64,000 nucleotides of DNA from Tupaia tana (taxonomy: Eukaryota > Chordata > Mammalia > Scandentia > Tupaiidae): positions 132,968,092 through 133,032,091 of the forward strand of contig JAKSZU010000006.1 in assembly GCA_026018925.1 (NCBI GenBank). The letters are read 5' to 3'. Position numbers and translations under genes: made by a program. A model generated the notes under the pieces. The model was given only the letters and a program-made list of their open reading frames with translations. It did not search any database and was not told the DNA's origin. Numbering within the stretch: position 1 is the first letter of the stretch; each line of letters starts with the position of its first letter. Shown here in pieces: positions 19,560 to 30,309 of the stretch.

Positions 19560-20720
19560 ACGACCTCTCCCTATCTGAGGTCCTTCCCAATGTGTATAAT
19601 TTAATCATGGGCACTCTCACCTCAAGTGCTGGAAAATAAAACACCCAAGTATCACCCTTGACTCTTCTTTCCTCGCACCTCCCACATTCATGCCATAGCT
19701 AGATCTATTTAAGATTTTTGAAAAATATACTATTGACTTTATCTCAGCAGCTCTACTGCTGACACTCAGTGCAAGGCAAAGTCACCTCTAATTGGGCTAC
19801 TACACTGTTCTTGCAATCTATCTCCCTGTTTCTTTCTACTCTTATCTCCCTACAGCCCACTCTCCAAACAGTAGCCCGAGGAAGCTTTTCAAAATATGTG
19901 TCTAGGGACCAGCAGATGGTGAAATGGTTACATTGCTGGCCTCCCACGTAGTCGACTGTGGTTCAAGTCCTGGACCCAGCAGCTTGAAACTCATGTCAAG
20001 CATGTGTGTGCGAACGTGCCTGAAATCTTAAGTGGAGAATAGAGGAGAAGGAACTGCATTGTGGCCATCCCTCCAGGGAGTGATTTCTCACTTTCTGTCT
20101 CTGTTTCTCTGTCTTTCCAGTGAGCACACACACACCCTATAGCAAAAATCTCTCTTACAAAAAAAAAAAAAAAAAAGTGTGTCTGACCAAGTCACTCCCC
20201 TATTTCCAGCCAGCTTCCCACCATATGTAAGATTAAAACCCAACAGCTCTACTCGGCCTTTCTGTCCAATTTCCTCTCCCAAATGTTCCCCACCACTTAT
20301 TTTAACTGTACTGGCTTTCTTGCTGCTCCTGGAATTTAACAAGCGTGGTGTCTTTCTGGATTTTTATCTTTGCCATTTCTTCTCCCTGAAACTTTCCCAT
20401 AGATCTGCACACAACTTGTCTCTCATTATTCAGGTGTCAGACACCGTCTCCCCATAGTACTTTGCTTGATCTCCTTGTTTAAAATGGCACTCCCATCTCT
20501 ACTCTTCACCTCCTTTACTACTTTCATTTGATTGATCACGATCTTAAGCACTGTATATTTATTTGTACATCTGTAACTTCACCCCAAGAATCTGAATCAT
20601 TTTAAAGCAGGGGCTGTTCTGTATTCCTCATCAAAATATTTCTAGCCTCTATAATAAAATCCGACACATTATAGGCACTCTAAAGAATAGTCTTAAATGA
20701 ATTGAATGAGTACCCCAAAG
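19560..20720 (+). mobile_element. L2 LINE 3' region, sense orientation
   Basis: Sense L2 landmarks are GTATCACCCTTGACTCTTC, CTATCTCCCTGTTTC, CCACTCTCCAAACAGTAGCC, ACCAAGTCACTCCCCTATTT, ACTGTACTGGCTTTCTTGCT, AGACACCGTCTCC and TTTAAAATGGCACTCCCATC. A decayed ...ATAGGCACTC...GAATTGAATGAGT end closes it. A family A SINE at 19,904 interrupts it. No intact reading frame remains. Confidence 0.75.
19904..20172 (+). mobile_element. Family A SINE inside L2
   Basis: GGGACCAGCAGATGGTGAAA leads to a CCCACGTAGTCGACTG arm and a B box GGTTCAAGTCCTGGACCC. CTATAGCAAAAATCTCTC is followed by 20 A. The duplication is aaaatatgtgtct on the left and aaaagtgtgtct on the right. Confidence 0.92.
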
Positions 20721-20725
20721 GAACA

Positions 20726-22518
20726 AATTCAATAGTACAAATTCTGATCTTGGTGGAGACAGGGAGACGTTCTGGGGATATCTTTGGCGGGTCATCCACT
20801 CACCAAGTGTTCTAGATCCCCATGGGAGAGTGAGGTCCTCATTTACTGACTACATCAGTCAACAGGCCAACAGGTCCAAGCTGAATCCTCTATTACCAAG
20901 GAGCAGTAATAAATGAGAGCCTTCCATTTCAATGGTGGGGCACACATATTTGTTTTTTTCTTTTATATTCCAACCACCACTGTCCCAATTATAATAAATG
21001 AATAAAGTAAATTGAGGCTAAGGAAAAATAAAGCGAAATTAGAAGCTGGCAACAAGCAAACCCACTGCCTGGGGCGGCCTGGGGCTGATGGATGATGACA
21101 GCTAGCAGACAAATCCTGTTCCCCATTCTAAAGTCTGGCTACTAAACAAATTAGCAAGCTCATCAATATCTGCACGGCACTTACCTTCTGCAGCAACAGC
21201 TGCTGCAAAATCATGATGCTGACTTCTTGGGTTGTGATATTGCCAATGGGACACAACTACAGACCAGTCAGGGTCAGAGGGAACAGAATAAAAACCCCAG
21301 ATAATAGGAAAGGATTTTGCATGCTTTGAGGATAAACAGCTGTAGGATCATCTATATTGAACTTACACCCCCCTTCAACTCTTCCCAGATAACTAGGTAT
21401 TTGAATGATGAAATGTGTAAAGTTGATAATGACAACCTTAAGTGATTAGCAAAATCTTGTGAGTTGTATAATCTTATATATAAGTTGTACTTTAAAACAC
21501 AGTCCTTTACATGAAAACCAATGCTCAGTGTGGAAATCATATTTTTGAAAACGGCAAAACTCTTCTGTTCTTTACTATCTTCCATTTTAGCATGAAAGAA
21601 AATTGGTCCCCCATCTTCAAATAAAAGGAAAAAGTTAAGACCAAATACAATAAACACAAAAGCAAGTATAATATAGCTTTCTCCAATGTGTAAAATAAAA
21701 ATAGCAATGGAGAAAAGAGGATTTGTATGACTAATTTTGCAGGGAACAGTTTATATGCACCTACAAGAAGATAAGGATGGCAAAATAGTCTTAAAACACC
21801 CTGCATGGGGAAAACATAAACTTGTAAGGAGTTTAATGATACACAATAGTATCTGAAACTCAGACCTGACCACACTGCTAATTAATTAGGGGGAAGGTAA
21901 CTGAAAGAAAAGGAAAGTGACTGAATAGGGTCTATTTCAGGCATTTTCTCTTTAGATTCCTGAAATTCTTCAGAGTGGGTTTTATCACTTAGAACAAGAG
22001 AGACCTGCATCTCTCTCTGGCAAATCCCTCCCCTCCAGACAAAAAGCACAGAGAGATCCCAAGAGAAGAAATCTGTCCTCACCTGAGAAGGGCAAAGAGA
22101 TCACTAAGGATTTTGGAGCAGCCAAGAGAAGCCCAGACACGGGACAAAGAAGTGCCAGCTACGTACCAGCTTCCCAGTGGTCTTCAGCACATCCTGTAGA
22201 TTTCAGTAAATCCTGCAGGCCCTGCCTCGCCGGCCCAGTGAATGAAGGGACCCACCACGGGGTGGCTGCTCCCGATGTATGTTGACCACCCAGACCAAGC
22301 TGAAAAAGAGCTGGCTACTGCGAGGGACAGAGATCAACGTCCTCACTAGCCGAAGAAGTGTCCCAGCTTGTGTGGTTATTCCCACCTCGTCTCTGCTCCA
22401 AGCATTTGATACTGATCTTATTAAGTCATGTACCAAGTTGTACGACTATTTGTACAAGTGTGTCTCCCCATCAGATTGTAAGAAATATGTCTAATCCTTT
22501 GAGGGCACACTTCAAATA
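20726..22518. other. Unassigned sequence, SINE-free
   Basis: AT-rich to about 21,870, then higher GC with some CpG at 22,200-22,380. Overlapping frames on the minus strand at 21,352-21,875 are low-complexity hydrophobic translations without motifs. No exon is supported. Confidence 0.4.
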
Positions 22519-22587
22519 TTGGGTTGTTGGAAAAGTCGTGACACATTTTTGCATAAAAATATATGTCATGACTTTCCAACGACTCGA
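22519..22587. mobile_element. Mini-mariner (MITE), 69 bp, intact
   Basis: The left terminus ttgggttgttggaaaagtcg and the right terminus catgactttccaacgactcg are imperfect inverted repeats about 24 bp long. TA precedes the left end at 22,517-22,518 and TG (decayed TA) follows the right. Only about 20 bp of AT-rich spacer separates the arms. Confidence 0.8.
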
Positions 22588-23235
22588 TGGCACCTGGAAG
22601 AGCTGACCCTTGCTCAAGAAGTAGTAACTCAAAGGGTATTCTCCTCTTCACATTTCCCTTAAGTTAAAACAAAAAGGAAAACACAGAAAGGCATCATTTC
22701 AAACAACAAAACATGGTATTTTCATGTTTTCACACTTGTAATATTTTTATTGGGTCTCTATGGATGTCTCTTTCTCTCTCCTTTTTTTTTTTTTTTCAAA
22801 TTATAGTAAACCTTTTCACTATATAGTTGTCTTCAAGAGGCCAGAGACACTTTTCTCTCCTCTAATATAATGCCGATGATCTCATAGATTTGCCATTTAT
22901 GGCTGTTGATGAATGAGTTTTCTACCAAGGCTGGCTAGATGTTGATGATGTTCCCATTTTCCTTCCTGTAACTCACTGCACTTTTTTTGGAGAAAAACAA
23001 ACAAATGGAACAAACAAACAAACAAACAAAAACTCATTTTAAATGATCAGTTGTTTTCTTAGTCTGTGAATAAGAAGTTCATCTAAAATAACAACCAGAG
23101 GCAATGGATGGAGACTGTAGGGGCACTCAGGCACAAAGCCTCAAGGATAACGATGGAATCATAGATGTGTATAAAAAAGAGCCATAAGCTATAAGAAATA
23201 GAGAGAGAGAAGCGACATAAAGAGAAAGAAAAGAA
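22588..23235. other. Unassigned sequence with simple tracts
   Basis: It contains a T15 tract near 22,782 and an (AAAC)n-like tract at 22,995-23,033. No gene is recognised. Confidence 0.45.
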
Positions 23236-23483
23236 GACCAGCAGGTGGCATGGTGGTTAAGGCACTAGACCCCATATGGCCAACAGTGCAGTTCAAATCT
23301 GGACCTCATGGCTTAAGAAACATGCCAGGCATGTGTACATGCATGCTCAAAATCCTGAGAGGAGAATGGAGAAGAAGGGTTTACAGCATGGCCATACCCC
23401 CTGGGGGGATTGTTTCTTACTTTTCTCCCTTTCCTCTCATTCTCTCTAGCAAGTACACAAGCAATATGGCAAAAATATAAAAA
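23236..23483 (+). mobile_element. Family A tRNA-SINE, old copy
   Basis: GACCAGCAGGTGGCATGGTG leads to CCCCATATGGCCAACAG, TGAGAGGAGAATGGAGAAG and a CCCCCTGGGGGG palindrome. The end block is changed to GCAATATGGCAAAAATA. It is followed by a purine-rich tract reaching the next SINE. Confidence 0.85.
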
Positions 23484-23530
23484 GAGAGAGAGAGAAGAAG
23501 AAGAAAAAAAAGAAAAAGAAAAGAAAGCAA
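23484..23530. repeat. Purine-rich (GA/GAA)n tract
   Basis: AGAGAGAGAG, AAGAAGAAG and AAAAGAAAAG blocks have no pyrimidine in the core. This is probably the mutated A-rich tail of the SINE before it. Confidence 0.9.
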
Positions 23531-23536
23531 CCAGGT

Positions 23537-23804
23537 GGGACCAGCAGTTAGCGTAATGGCTTGTCACTGAACTCCCATGTGGTCGACCGTGGTTCAAGTC
23601 CTGGACCTGTTGGCTAAAACTCACGCTAGGCGCGTGTGCGTGTGTGCCCAAGATCCTGAGAGGAGAATAGAGAGAAGGGATTATGGCGTGGTCATCACCC
23701 CTGGGAGATGATTTCTCGCTTTCTGTCTCTGTCTTTCTGAAAAGTGCATGCATCCTATAGCAAATAACTCTTAAAAAAAAAAAAAAAAAGTAAGAAAAAG
23801 AAAA
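23537..23804 (+). mobile_element. Family A tRNA-SINE
   Basis: GGGACCAGCAGTTAGCGTAA, then GGTCGACCGTGGTTCAAGTCC, AGGCGCGTGTGCGTGTGTGC and CTATAGCAAATAACTC precede an A-rich tail. aagcaaccagg flanks both sides (23,525-23,535 and about 23,805-23,815). It inserted directly downstream of another A copy. Confidence 0.92.
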
Positions 23805-23988
23805 AAGCAACCAGGAGAGGAGGAAAGAAGAAGGGAGGAATAGAGGGAGGGAGGGAAAGAAGGGTCTTCTTTTGCCAAAACCCTGCGTATTTGGAGTCCA
23901 AAAGCCACAAATCAGTGTCTGGTATCAGCGTTCTTGAAGGCTCAGTCAAAGGAAATTTTAAGAGACATTTTAGAAATAAGACATTAAT

Positions 23989-24255
23989 GGGACCAGCAGT
24001 TAGTGTAATGGCTATGTTGATGAACTCCCATGTAGCGACAGTGGTTTGAGTCCCGGACCCAGTGGCTTAAACTCACACCTGTGCATGTGTGACCAAGATC
24101 CCAAGAGGAGAATGGAGGAGAAGGGATTGAGGCGTGGCCATCCCCCATGGGGGGTGATTTCTCCCTTTCTGTCTCTCTGTCTCTCTCTGTCTTTCTGGCA
24201 AGTGCACATGCCCTATAGCAAAGACCTCTCAAAAAAAAAAAAAAAAAAAAAAAAA
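23989..24255 (+). mobile_element. Family A tRNA-SINE
   Basis: GGGACCAGCAGTTAGTGTAA leads to B box GGTTTGAGTCCCGGACCC. The palindrome is CCCCCATGGGGGG, where the central change keeps the pairing. CCTATAGCAAAGACCTCTC is followed by about 27 A. The duplication agaaataagacatta occurs at about 23,972-23,986 and 24,256-24,270. Confidence 0.94.
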
Positions 24256-24319
24256 AGAAATAAGACATTAGTGATCATTTAAAGTAAGTAGAAATAACTG
24301 ACCAAAAAGAATTCTTTTC

Positions 24320-24440
24320 TTATTGCCTTCTGATTCACTGTGTGACTTCAATTATACAAACAAGCTCTCTGTGCCTTACTTTAGTCGTTTATGAATCTGG
24401 CAGATGAAAATACTGAATTCCATTAATTGGTAACAACTCT
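24320..24440 (+). mobile_element. MIR fragment
   Basis: GATTCACTGTGTGACTTCAA, CTGTGCCTTACTTTAG and GCAGATGAAAATACTG keep the MIR core order. The ends are not recognisable. Confidence 0.5.
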
Positions 24441-25619
24441 AATAGAACTAAGTTCTATATTTCTACATTTTGTGATCCTTAAAACTCCCAGAGGGTGTTA
24501 GCACAATGGAAATAATTAATACAATAGCCTTCTCGTGGAAATGAGCCATCAGTAATGCATGTTCTGGACTGATACCTGCCTCAGTGTCTATTCTAGGGTG
24601 CTGGCAATAAAAAACTTGTGCTATTTTGTGGACCATGACAGGCAAGAGCCTTGTCACATCCCTGCTTCTAATCTTCCAAAACTCTCCAACTGAAAACTAC
24701 TTTGAAACCAGGATTTCCCAGGTACTGCTTGCAGTGACATCAAAGCCTTCAGTTCAAGGGTCACATCTTCTCTCCCACTCCCCTGACATCTCTGTCTGGC
24801 CTGCCCTCCCAGAATGGAATGCCCTCTTTATCTCTAAGAAGTGCATGCTGCTATGAGAAGGAGTCTGGGGAGGGAGGTTATTGGTTGCAATTGTTTGAAA
24901 GATTCTAATAATTGCAGCTAGGGATCCATCCTCCCGTGTCACCTAAGTTGGAAAATGGGTCAGACATAATGCATTTGGTTAAGTGTCTAAACTGAAAAGG
25001 TGCTATTTTATTTTAAATGGCATAGTCTTTGCAAAGGCTAAGGTTACTGGTGCAATGCTCTCTCATTTTAAAACGTATCAGGGACATGCCCTCTGAGGGT
25101 CAGGCTTTCATTTGCTGATGTTAATTCTCAGCTGCCTGCTCCTCGTCCTTCATTGTACCCTGTGTCTTAGCTGGGCACGCTCCTGATTCCCTGCTATATC
25201 CAGACGGTCCATGTAAATAGTGTTTATGTTAAGGAAGTCATGTTCAGTGTGACTGGAGCACACAGAAACTGATGTTGTTGTCACTTTAGATTAAGCTCTT
25301 ATTTTAGTAAAGGAGGCAATTGGAGCAGGCAGCTGAGTGGCCGAATGAAATATTCAGCTCATTTCATTTAGAACTGCCCGGTTCCCATTGTTCGTGCGAG
25401 CAAGACGGGTTAACCCTGTTGGTGCCTGCACAGCAGCAGCTCACTCGTGCATCTGCCTTCAGGTTTCCTCCAGCTGACACTTTTCATAGTCATCCATCAA
25501 CATGCCTAGAAGGAATCAGGTGGATCAGGTGGGAACGGTTACCCCTGGATGCCTAGTTATAATCACCAGTCCATTTATGCACCGAAAACAGATGCTTTTA
25601 AAAATGGGGTTGTCTGTGT
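24441..25619. other. SINE-free complex sequence
   Basis: Balanced composition is interspersed with CA/TG dinucleotides. The interval 25,290-25,520 has several CpGs (GTGGCCGAATG, GTTCGTGCGAGC, CAAGACGGG) unusual for this neighbourhood. It reads like single-copy or conserved non-coding DNA. No open frame there has exon signals I can defend. Confidence 0.4.
25290..25520. promoter_or_regulatory. Candidate conserved non-coding element
   Basis: The evidence is retained CpGs, balanced composition, absence of repeats, and E-box-like CAGCTG and CAGCAGCAGCTC sites. Inference from sequence texture only; no conservation data were available. Confidence 0.2.
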
Positions 25620-25877
25620 CCAGCCCCATAGTCTAGTATTTGAAGGAGCTGGATTCCACATGGCCAACCATGGATGAAATCCTGGCACCAACAGTTTGAA
25701 AAACACACCGTGTGTGTGTGTGTGTGTTGTGTGTGTGTGTTTCCATGTGCGCATGTCCAGAATCCACACAGGATGGAGAAATGGAACAGAAGGGATTACA
25801 GCATGAACACACACCATCGACGGAGGTTCTCTCTCCCTCTCTCACATGCACCCTCCGGCAATGAAAATAAATACTTA
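25620..25877 (+). mobile_element. Family A tRNA-SINE, old, with (TG)n
   Basis: The head has decayed to CCCCATAGTCTAGTATTTG. GGATTCCACATGGCCAACCA, a (TG)n at 25,710-25,741, GAACAGAAGGGATTACAGCA and an ACATGCACCCTCCGGCAATG end remain. The duplication of about 17 bp is aaaaatggggttgtctg / aaaaagggggttgtctg. Confidence 0.8.
25710..25741. repeat. (TG)n microsatellite in a SINE
   Basis: The TGTG tract replaces the GCGTGTGCGTGCGTGC segment of the SINE and is probably a CpG-decay-driven expansion. Confidence 0.9.
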
Positions 25878-25895
25878 AAAAGGGGGTTGTCTGTA

Positions 25896-26624
25896 TGTGT
25901 GTGAACTGTGCCTCAATTACCAGGTATAACCAGAAGATGGGGAGAGCACAAAGATGCTTAGGAAAGGGTGGTTCTATGATGCCTACTAAAATGTAGAAAT
26001 GTAAAATGTGCCTACCACAGGAAGATGTTGGCCTTAATTCCTTGAAGCATTGTAAGTATTGCTGTGTAACAAGGAATCATTTAAAACACCGGTTAAGGAC
26101 CATCACTCCATAGTGCATACACTGAAGAAAACTCATTGCAGACATTTTTGTTTGAGACTTACTATTTGGAAAGGGTTCGGGATAGAAAACCTTAATAGTA
26201 CTTCCTGGAAATGCCACTGACTTTGTCATGATCACTTTTTGAAATTTGAGAAGCCTGTTCAGAAACTCTCCTCCTGGTCTAACATCACCATACAATATGA
26301 TCAAAAAGCCTTCTGCTTTCTGAGGCTTCCTTCTTTCTGTCCCTCTCTTCATCTCTCTCATTCCTCCCTTTCTCCTTCCTTCCTTCATTTTGACAAGTCA
26401 AACCAGAAGAGATGATTGAGGAAAACAATGAGTTATTTCTTCTATATTTCAAATCTCTGATTAAATGAATAACTTTTGACAGCTTTTCACCCATAACAAA
26501 ATGTTTTGTAGCCTCGATGATTTTATCCCCTCAAGATCTTGAGAAGGTTTAAAAATTCCTCTGAGCTACAATGTACAGATATTATTTAATGTTCATATAA
26601 AGTATCACCCATCATTCAATAATA
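25896..26624. other. Unassigned sequence
   Basis: It contains a pyrimidine-rich stretch at 26,329-26,395. No gene or repeat is recognised; overlapping minus-strand frames are translations of that stretch. Confidence 0.4.
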
Positions 26625-26705
26625 TTGGGTCATCAGAAAAGTCATGATGTATTGTTGTATTTTTTTTCTATACAAAAATGCAACTTGACTTTTCCAACAA
26701 CACAA
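26625..26705. mobile_element. Mini-mariner (MITE), 81 bp, intact
   Basis: The termini are ttgggtcatcagaaaagtca and aacttgacttttccaacaac with the last bases acaa. TA dinucleotides directly flank both ends (26,623-26,624 and 26,706-26,707). It is the same family as 22,519-22,587. Confidence 0.82.
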
Positions 26706-26707
26706 TA

Positions 26708-27125
26708 GTAATTATTTGCTATTATGATGAGCTACTCAACTCCAAATATGAAGAACAAATATTTGTTAGGCCCAGTTCTACACTAAAAGTGGTCTTGAAC
26801 TTCATGGAGTCAAAATATTTAGTAAGTATTTATTCCATGGATCCAGGTTTTGTGGGAGCCCAAAGCTCATAGAATTTTAGAAAAATACAAGCTTAAAATA
26901 TAAATTTAATGTGAAAGTAAACATTTTGTCGCCACTTAAAAAAGATCCCAACAAACTTCAAAATCCTGAGAAATGTCATAAACATTAAATCTAGAAAAAA
27001 ACACAATGTTTATATTAATTAGCTCCCTAGCCACACCTCTTTAATTTTTCTTCTGCTACAGTTGTTGACTTTTTCTTCTTTGACCGCTTCTTTGTAAATA
27101 TCATTTTTAATAGAGGGAGTAGAAA
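26708..27125. other. Unassigned AT-rich sequence
   Basis: No feature is recognised. Confidence 0.4.
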
Positions 27126-27139
27126 AGTAATTCATTCTT

Positions 27140-27326
27140 TTTTTAAAAAAGTTATTATTTATTTAATTTTATTTATTTATTCATTTATTTTAATTTGACT
27201 GGAGAGAAATACACAGAGAGAGAGAGAGAGAAAGGGAGAAAGGAAGCCGCCAGGTCCGGGACTCGAACTGTGGTCGGCCATGTGGGAGTGTCCAGCACCT
27301 TAACCACTATGCCACCTGCTGATCCC
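27140..27326 (-). mobile_element. Family B short tRNA-SINE
   Basis: On the minus strand GGATCAGCAGGTGGCATAGT, B box AGTTCGAGTCCCGGACC, GGCGGCTTCCTTTCTCCC, and a CAGTCAAATTAAAATAAATG tail are all present. A perfect 14-bp duplication, agtaattcattctt, lies at 27,126-27,139 and 27,327-27,340. Confidence 0.94.
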
Positions 27327-27434
27327 AGTAATTCATTCTTATAGCTACTATTTTAATAAAAATTTGTTTTTAATTATCCACAACTGGGAATCAGAAAACA
27401 CAACTGCACATACATAGTGATGTTTGTGTTTATA

Positions 27435-28110
27435 TTATTTGGTCCAAGTTTGTACCCTAGAAAAACGGTAATTTTGAGAAATTTTAATTGTGGAATATAG
27501 ATCAAAAAGAAAAAAAAATGATACACTAATAATAGTAAAAACTGCATCAGCTATTAAATTCCTGACAGGAGAGAATTTCTGTTTTGATGAGGCATTGATA
27601 AAAACCCAATCCTCTGCTGATATTAGACATCTAATAATAAGAAAGGTTTTGCATGGAGTAGCATCCAGTTCTGCACACTTCAAACCCAACTTTTCTCCCA
27701 CCATTGCATGGATGAGGTGCCAATGCTGGAAGGCATGTTCATGGGATAATCTGACCTCTGGCTCCAATCTGGGTGTCACAATGCCCCAGTGAACTGGCAG
27801 AGTAGACAGTTATCAACGGCTTCACTATACACAGAAGTGGTGCAACAACATAAGTATATCCCACAGAACTTAAAATCCCAGTATGTCTTCTTTGACTTCC
27901 CCTTTGGAAGATGGCCCCACTGCCACCAAAAATAGCCATGGCCTTTAGAATACCATCCGTAAACAGAACAGTGCTGAAAGGGGTTGGAGTGGAAACCCTG
28001 ATCTAAATGATTGCAGTTAAAATAGCTTACTTTTTGATTTTCATAAGAACATGGGACTATCTGACCACATTGCCCAGAGCTTCTCCACCGACCTGGGAAA
28101 GGACCCATAG
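27435..28110 (-). pseudogene. Possible endogenous retrovirus pol remnant
   Basis: Three minus-strand open frames of 66-114 residues tile 670 bp of a non-SINE block. One frame carries a TDG motif at 27,952-27,960, preceded by Leu-Phe and followed after a gap by a GSQR-like segment. This pattern is reminiscent of the RNase H start of retroviral pol. The frame farther downstream on that strand is His/Cys-bearing and could be an integrase end, but the match is weak. Frameshifts separate the pieces, so no product can be made. It may simply be chance open frames. Confidence 0.2.
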
Positions 28111-28352
28111 GAGTGAAGGGTTCTGAAGCTTACTTTCACCTCTGGTGAAATAATTTATTCCTTCATAGACTGAATAAACAGGTTTTAAATAATATATACA
28201 AGATACTTAGCAGTAATTGTGATAACAATATCTACTAATGGGGTTTTCTGTCAGGATACAGGAAGTCCAACTGATAATTAACAATAATTGAAGAATTCAG
28301 TGGAAAATATAAAATAATAGATGTTTGAAACAAATGGTATTCTTGGTATTAC
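28111..28352. other. Unassigned AT-rich sequence
   Basis: No feature is recognised. Confidence 0.4.
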
Positions 28353-28366
28353 AAAACTTTTAGTGA

Positions 28367-28643
28367 GGGACCAGCAGTTGGCGTAATGGCTATGTCACTG
28401 GACTCCTACATAGTCGACCATAGTTCGTGTCCCGGATCCGGTGGCTTAAAACTCACACTGGGTGCGTGTGTGTGCATACCCAAAATCCCGAGAGGATAAT
28501 GGAGGAGAAGGGATTGCGGTGTGATCATCCCCTCTGGTGGGTGATTTCTCAGTTTCTGTCTCTCTCTTTCTCTGTCTTTCTGTTAAGTGCATGCGCCCTA
28601 TAGCAAAAACCTCTCAAAAAAAAAAAAAAAAAAAAAAAAAAAC
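28367..28643 (+). mobile_element. Family A tRNA-SINE
   Basis: GGGACCAGCAGTTGGCGTAA leads to CATAGTCGACCATAG, GTGTCCCGGATCCGGTGG and CCCGAGAGGATAATGGAGG. CCTATAGCAAAAACCTCTC is followed by about 27 A. Imperfect duplications aaaacttttagtga and aaaacctttcagtga flank it. Confidence 0.93.
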
Positions 28644-28875
28644 AAAAACCTTTCAGTGAAAATTTTCTATAAACACAAAGACCTTCTACATCTGAGGATT
28701 AAACAAAATGTGGAATTAAACAAATTTTAAAATTGCCACATTTCAACAGCAAAGAAAAAAAAAAGATGATGGTTAAGAAGAGCAAACACATAAGTCTGGT
28801 TATTTTGAACTGGCTATTGGCAGGTGGGCTATGGAAGCCTGCATTTGCAGCCTTGCTTTCTGAAAAGCCTATGGA

Positions 28876-29106
28876 GGGACCAGCAGATGGTGTAATGGTT
28901 ATGTCACTGGACTCCCACATGGCTGACCATAGTTTCAATCCCAGACCTGGTGGCTAGAAACACTCTAGCATGTGTGCATCCTCAAAATCCCAAGAGAAAA
29001 ATGGAGGAGAAGGGATTGCAGTGTGGCCATCCCCCAAGGGAATTATTTCTTGGCTTTCTGTCTCTGTTTCTCTGGTAAGCATACATGCCCTATACCAAAA
29101 AAAGAA
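28876..29106 (+). mobile_element. Family A tRNA-SINE, older copy
   Basis: GGGACCAGCAGATGGTGTAA leads to CCCACATGGCTGACCATAG and CAAGAGAAAAATGGAGGAG. GCCCTATACCAAAAAAAG is the end. The duplication gaaaagcctatgga is perfect (28,862-28,875 and 29,107-29,120) although internal CpGs have decayed. Confidence 0.93.
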
Positions 29107-29120
29107 GAAAAGCCTATGGA

Positions 29121-30155
29121 AATAAATTAAGAAAGGAATTTCAAAGTTTAAAGTTGATGGAATTTTCTCTTGTGTTGACTTCTAGCAACATACAAATTTA
29201 AATGTTTTTTCTTTCTTTCTTTTTTACAAATTGAAATCTAATAATACATTGTCTCTGAAAATTACACAGACCATATGTTTACTCTCTATATAGGTATAGC
29301 ATGATATTTCTCCATTAAACAAATTATTAAATTAAAACATTCTTTGCAGTAGTAATTTAAGGAAAGTTTGTTACATTATTTAAAAATAAGGTTTCATATT
29401 GACTTCATTTTGTTTTAATTATCTTTGTTTTCATTAGAAAGATACCTATTTTGTACCCATATTGACTAAAAAGATAAAACATCAACTTTTAATTCGATTA
29501 TTATTCTTATGAAATCCAATCTGTAATTCAGCATGCTCATGAGAGTACCTAAGTTTACTCAAGTTATAATAAATCTGGCAAAGCAGTCATTAGGTATTTA
29601 AAGGAAAAATTGGTCTTAGATTTAGGAATCAAATTCCAGTTGCCACTTTCAGGACAGATGCAGACGGAGCCACTCTGAAGCGGGTGAGATGACTTGCCTT
29701 CTAAGTTTTTCTATCTTTTCATTTTCTTTGCTTCTTCCTCCTCCTGTCTTGAAATCTAGGACCTGAGAGGCCTTGCCACAGAAATCATTATAAACGAAGC
29801 ATGGATTATAAAAGATATTTCAAGTATCAAGTTTGTGAAGGAGGTTGGGGGAAAACTTAGGACTTCTAGGAAAGTTGCTGAACCACAGCAAAGCTAAAGC
29901 AGAAACCCCAAAGGAAGTTAATGATCAGAACAAATACCCAGTCAACGCAAAGCAACAACAGGAAACAGTCCAAATCATCCCAATATGCCACTTACACCAA
30001 CAGGCCGAAGTTGGACCTACCAAGTCTGGTTTCCTGTTTTACCGGTAGGGTATCTTTATCTAAACAGACAAAATGCTTCAGTGTGATCGTGTTGCCATTC
30101 CAGATAAAAACTAAATCCTATTAGCAAAGGATAACCCCTTCCCTGCCCTACCTGT
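29121..30155. other. Unassigned AT-rich sequence
   Basis: No repeat is recognised except low-complexity T/C stretches near 29,210 and 29,715. The open frames at 29,845-30,124 lack supporting features. Confidence 0.4.
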
Positions 30156-30159
30156 AACA

Positions 30160-30171
30160 GACACACACACA

Positions 30172-30210
<39 letters not shown>

Positions 30211-30211
30211 T
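30160..30211. repeat. (CA)n microsatellite
   Basis: About 25 CA units with a single TA interruption near 30,178. A likely polymorphic marker. Confidence 0.97.
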
Positions 30212-30309
30212 TTGTTGAGTACTTTTGCAAGTTGTACACAACAGAACAGCAAACAAAATGTGTTAATAAAGTCTAACAGGCAAATGATTTATAACTGTTA
30301 TTATCTAAA

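Noticed and set aside
23313-23810. 165-residue minus-strand frame
   Set aside because: It is a translation of two family A SINEs and the purine tract between them.
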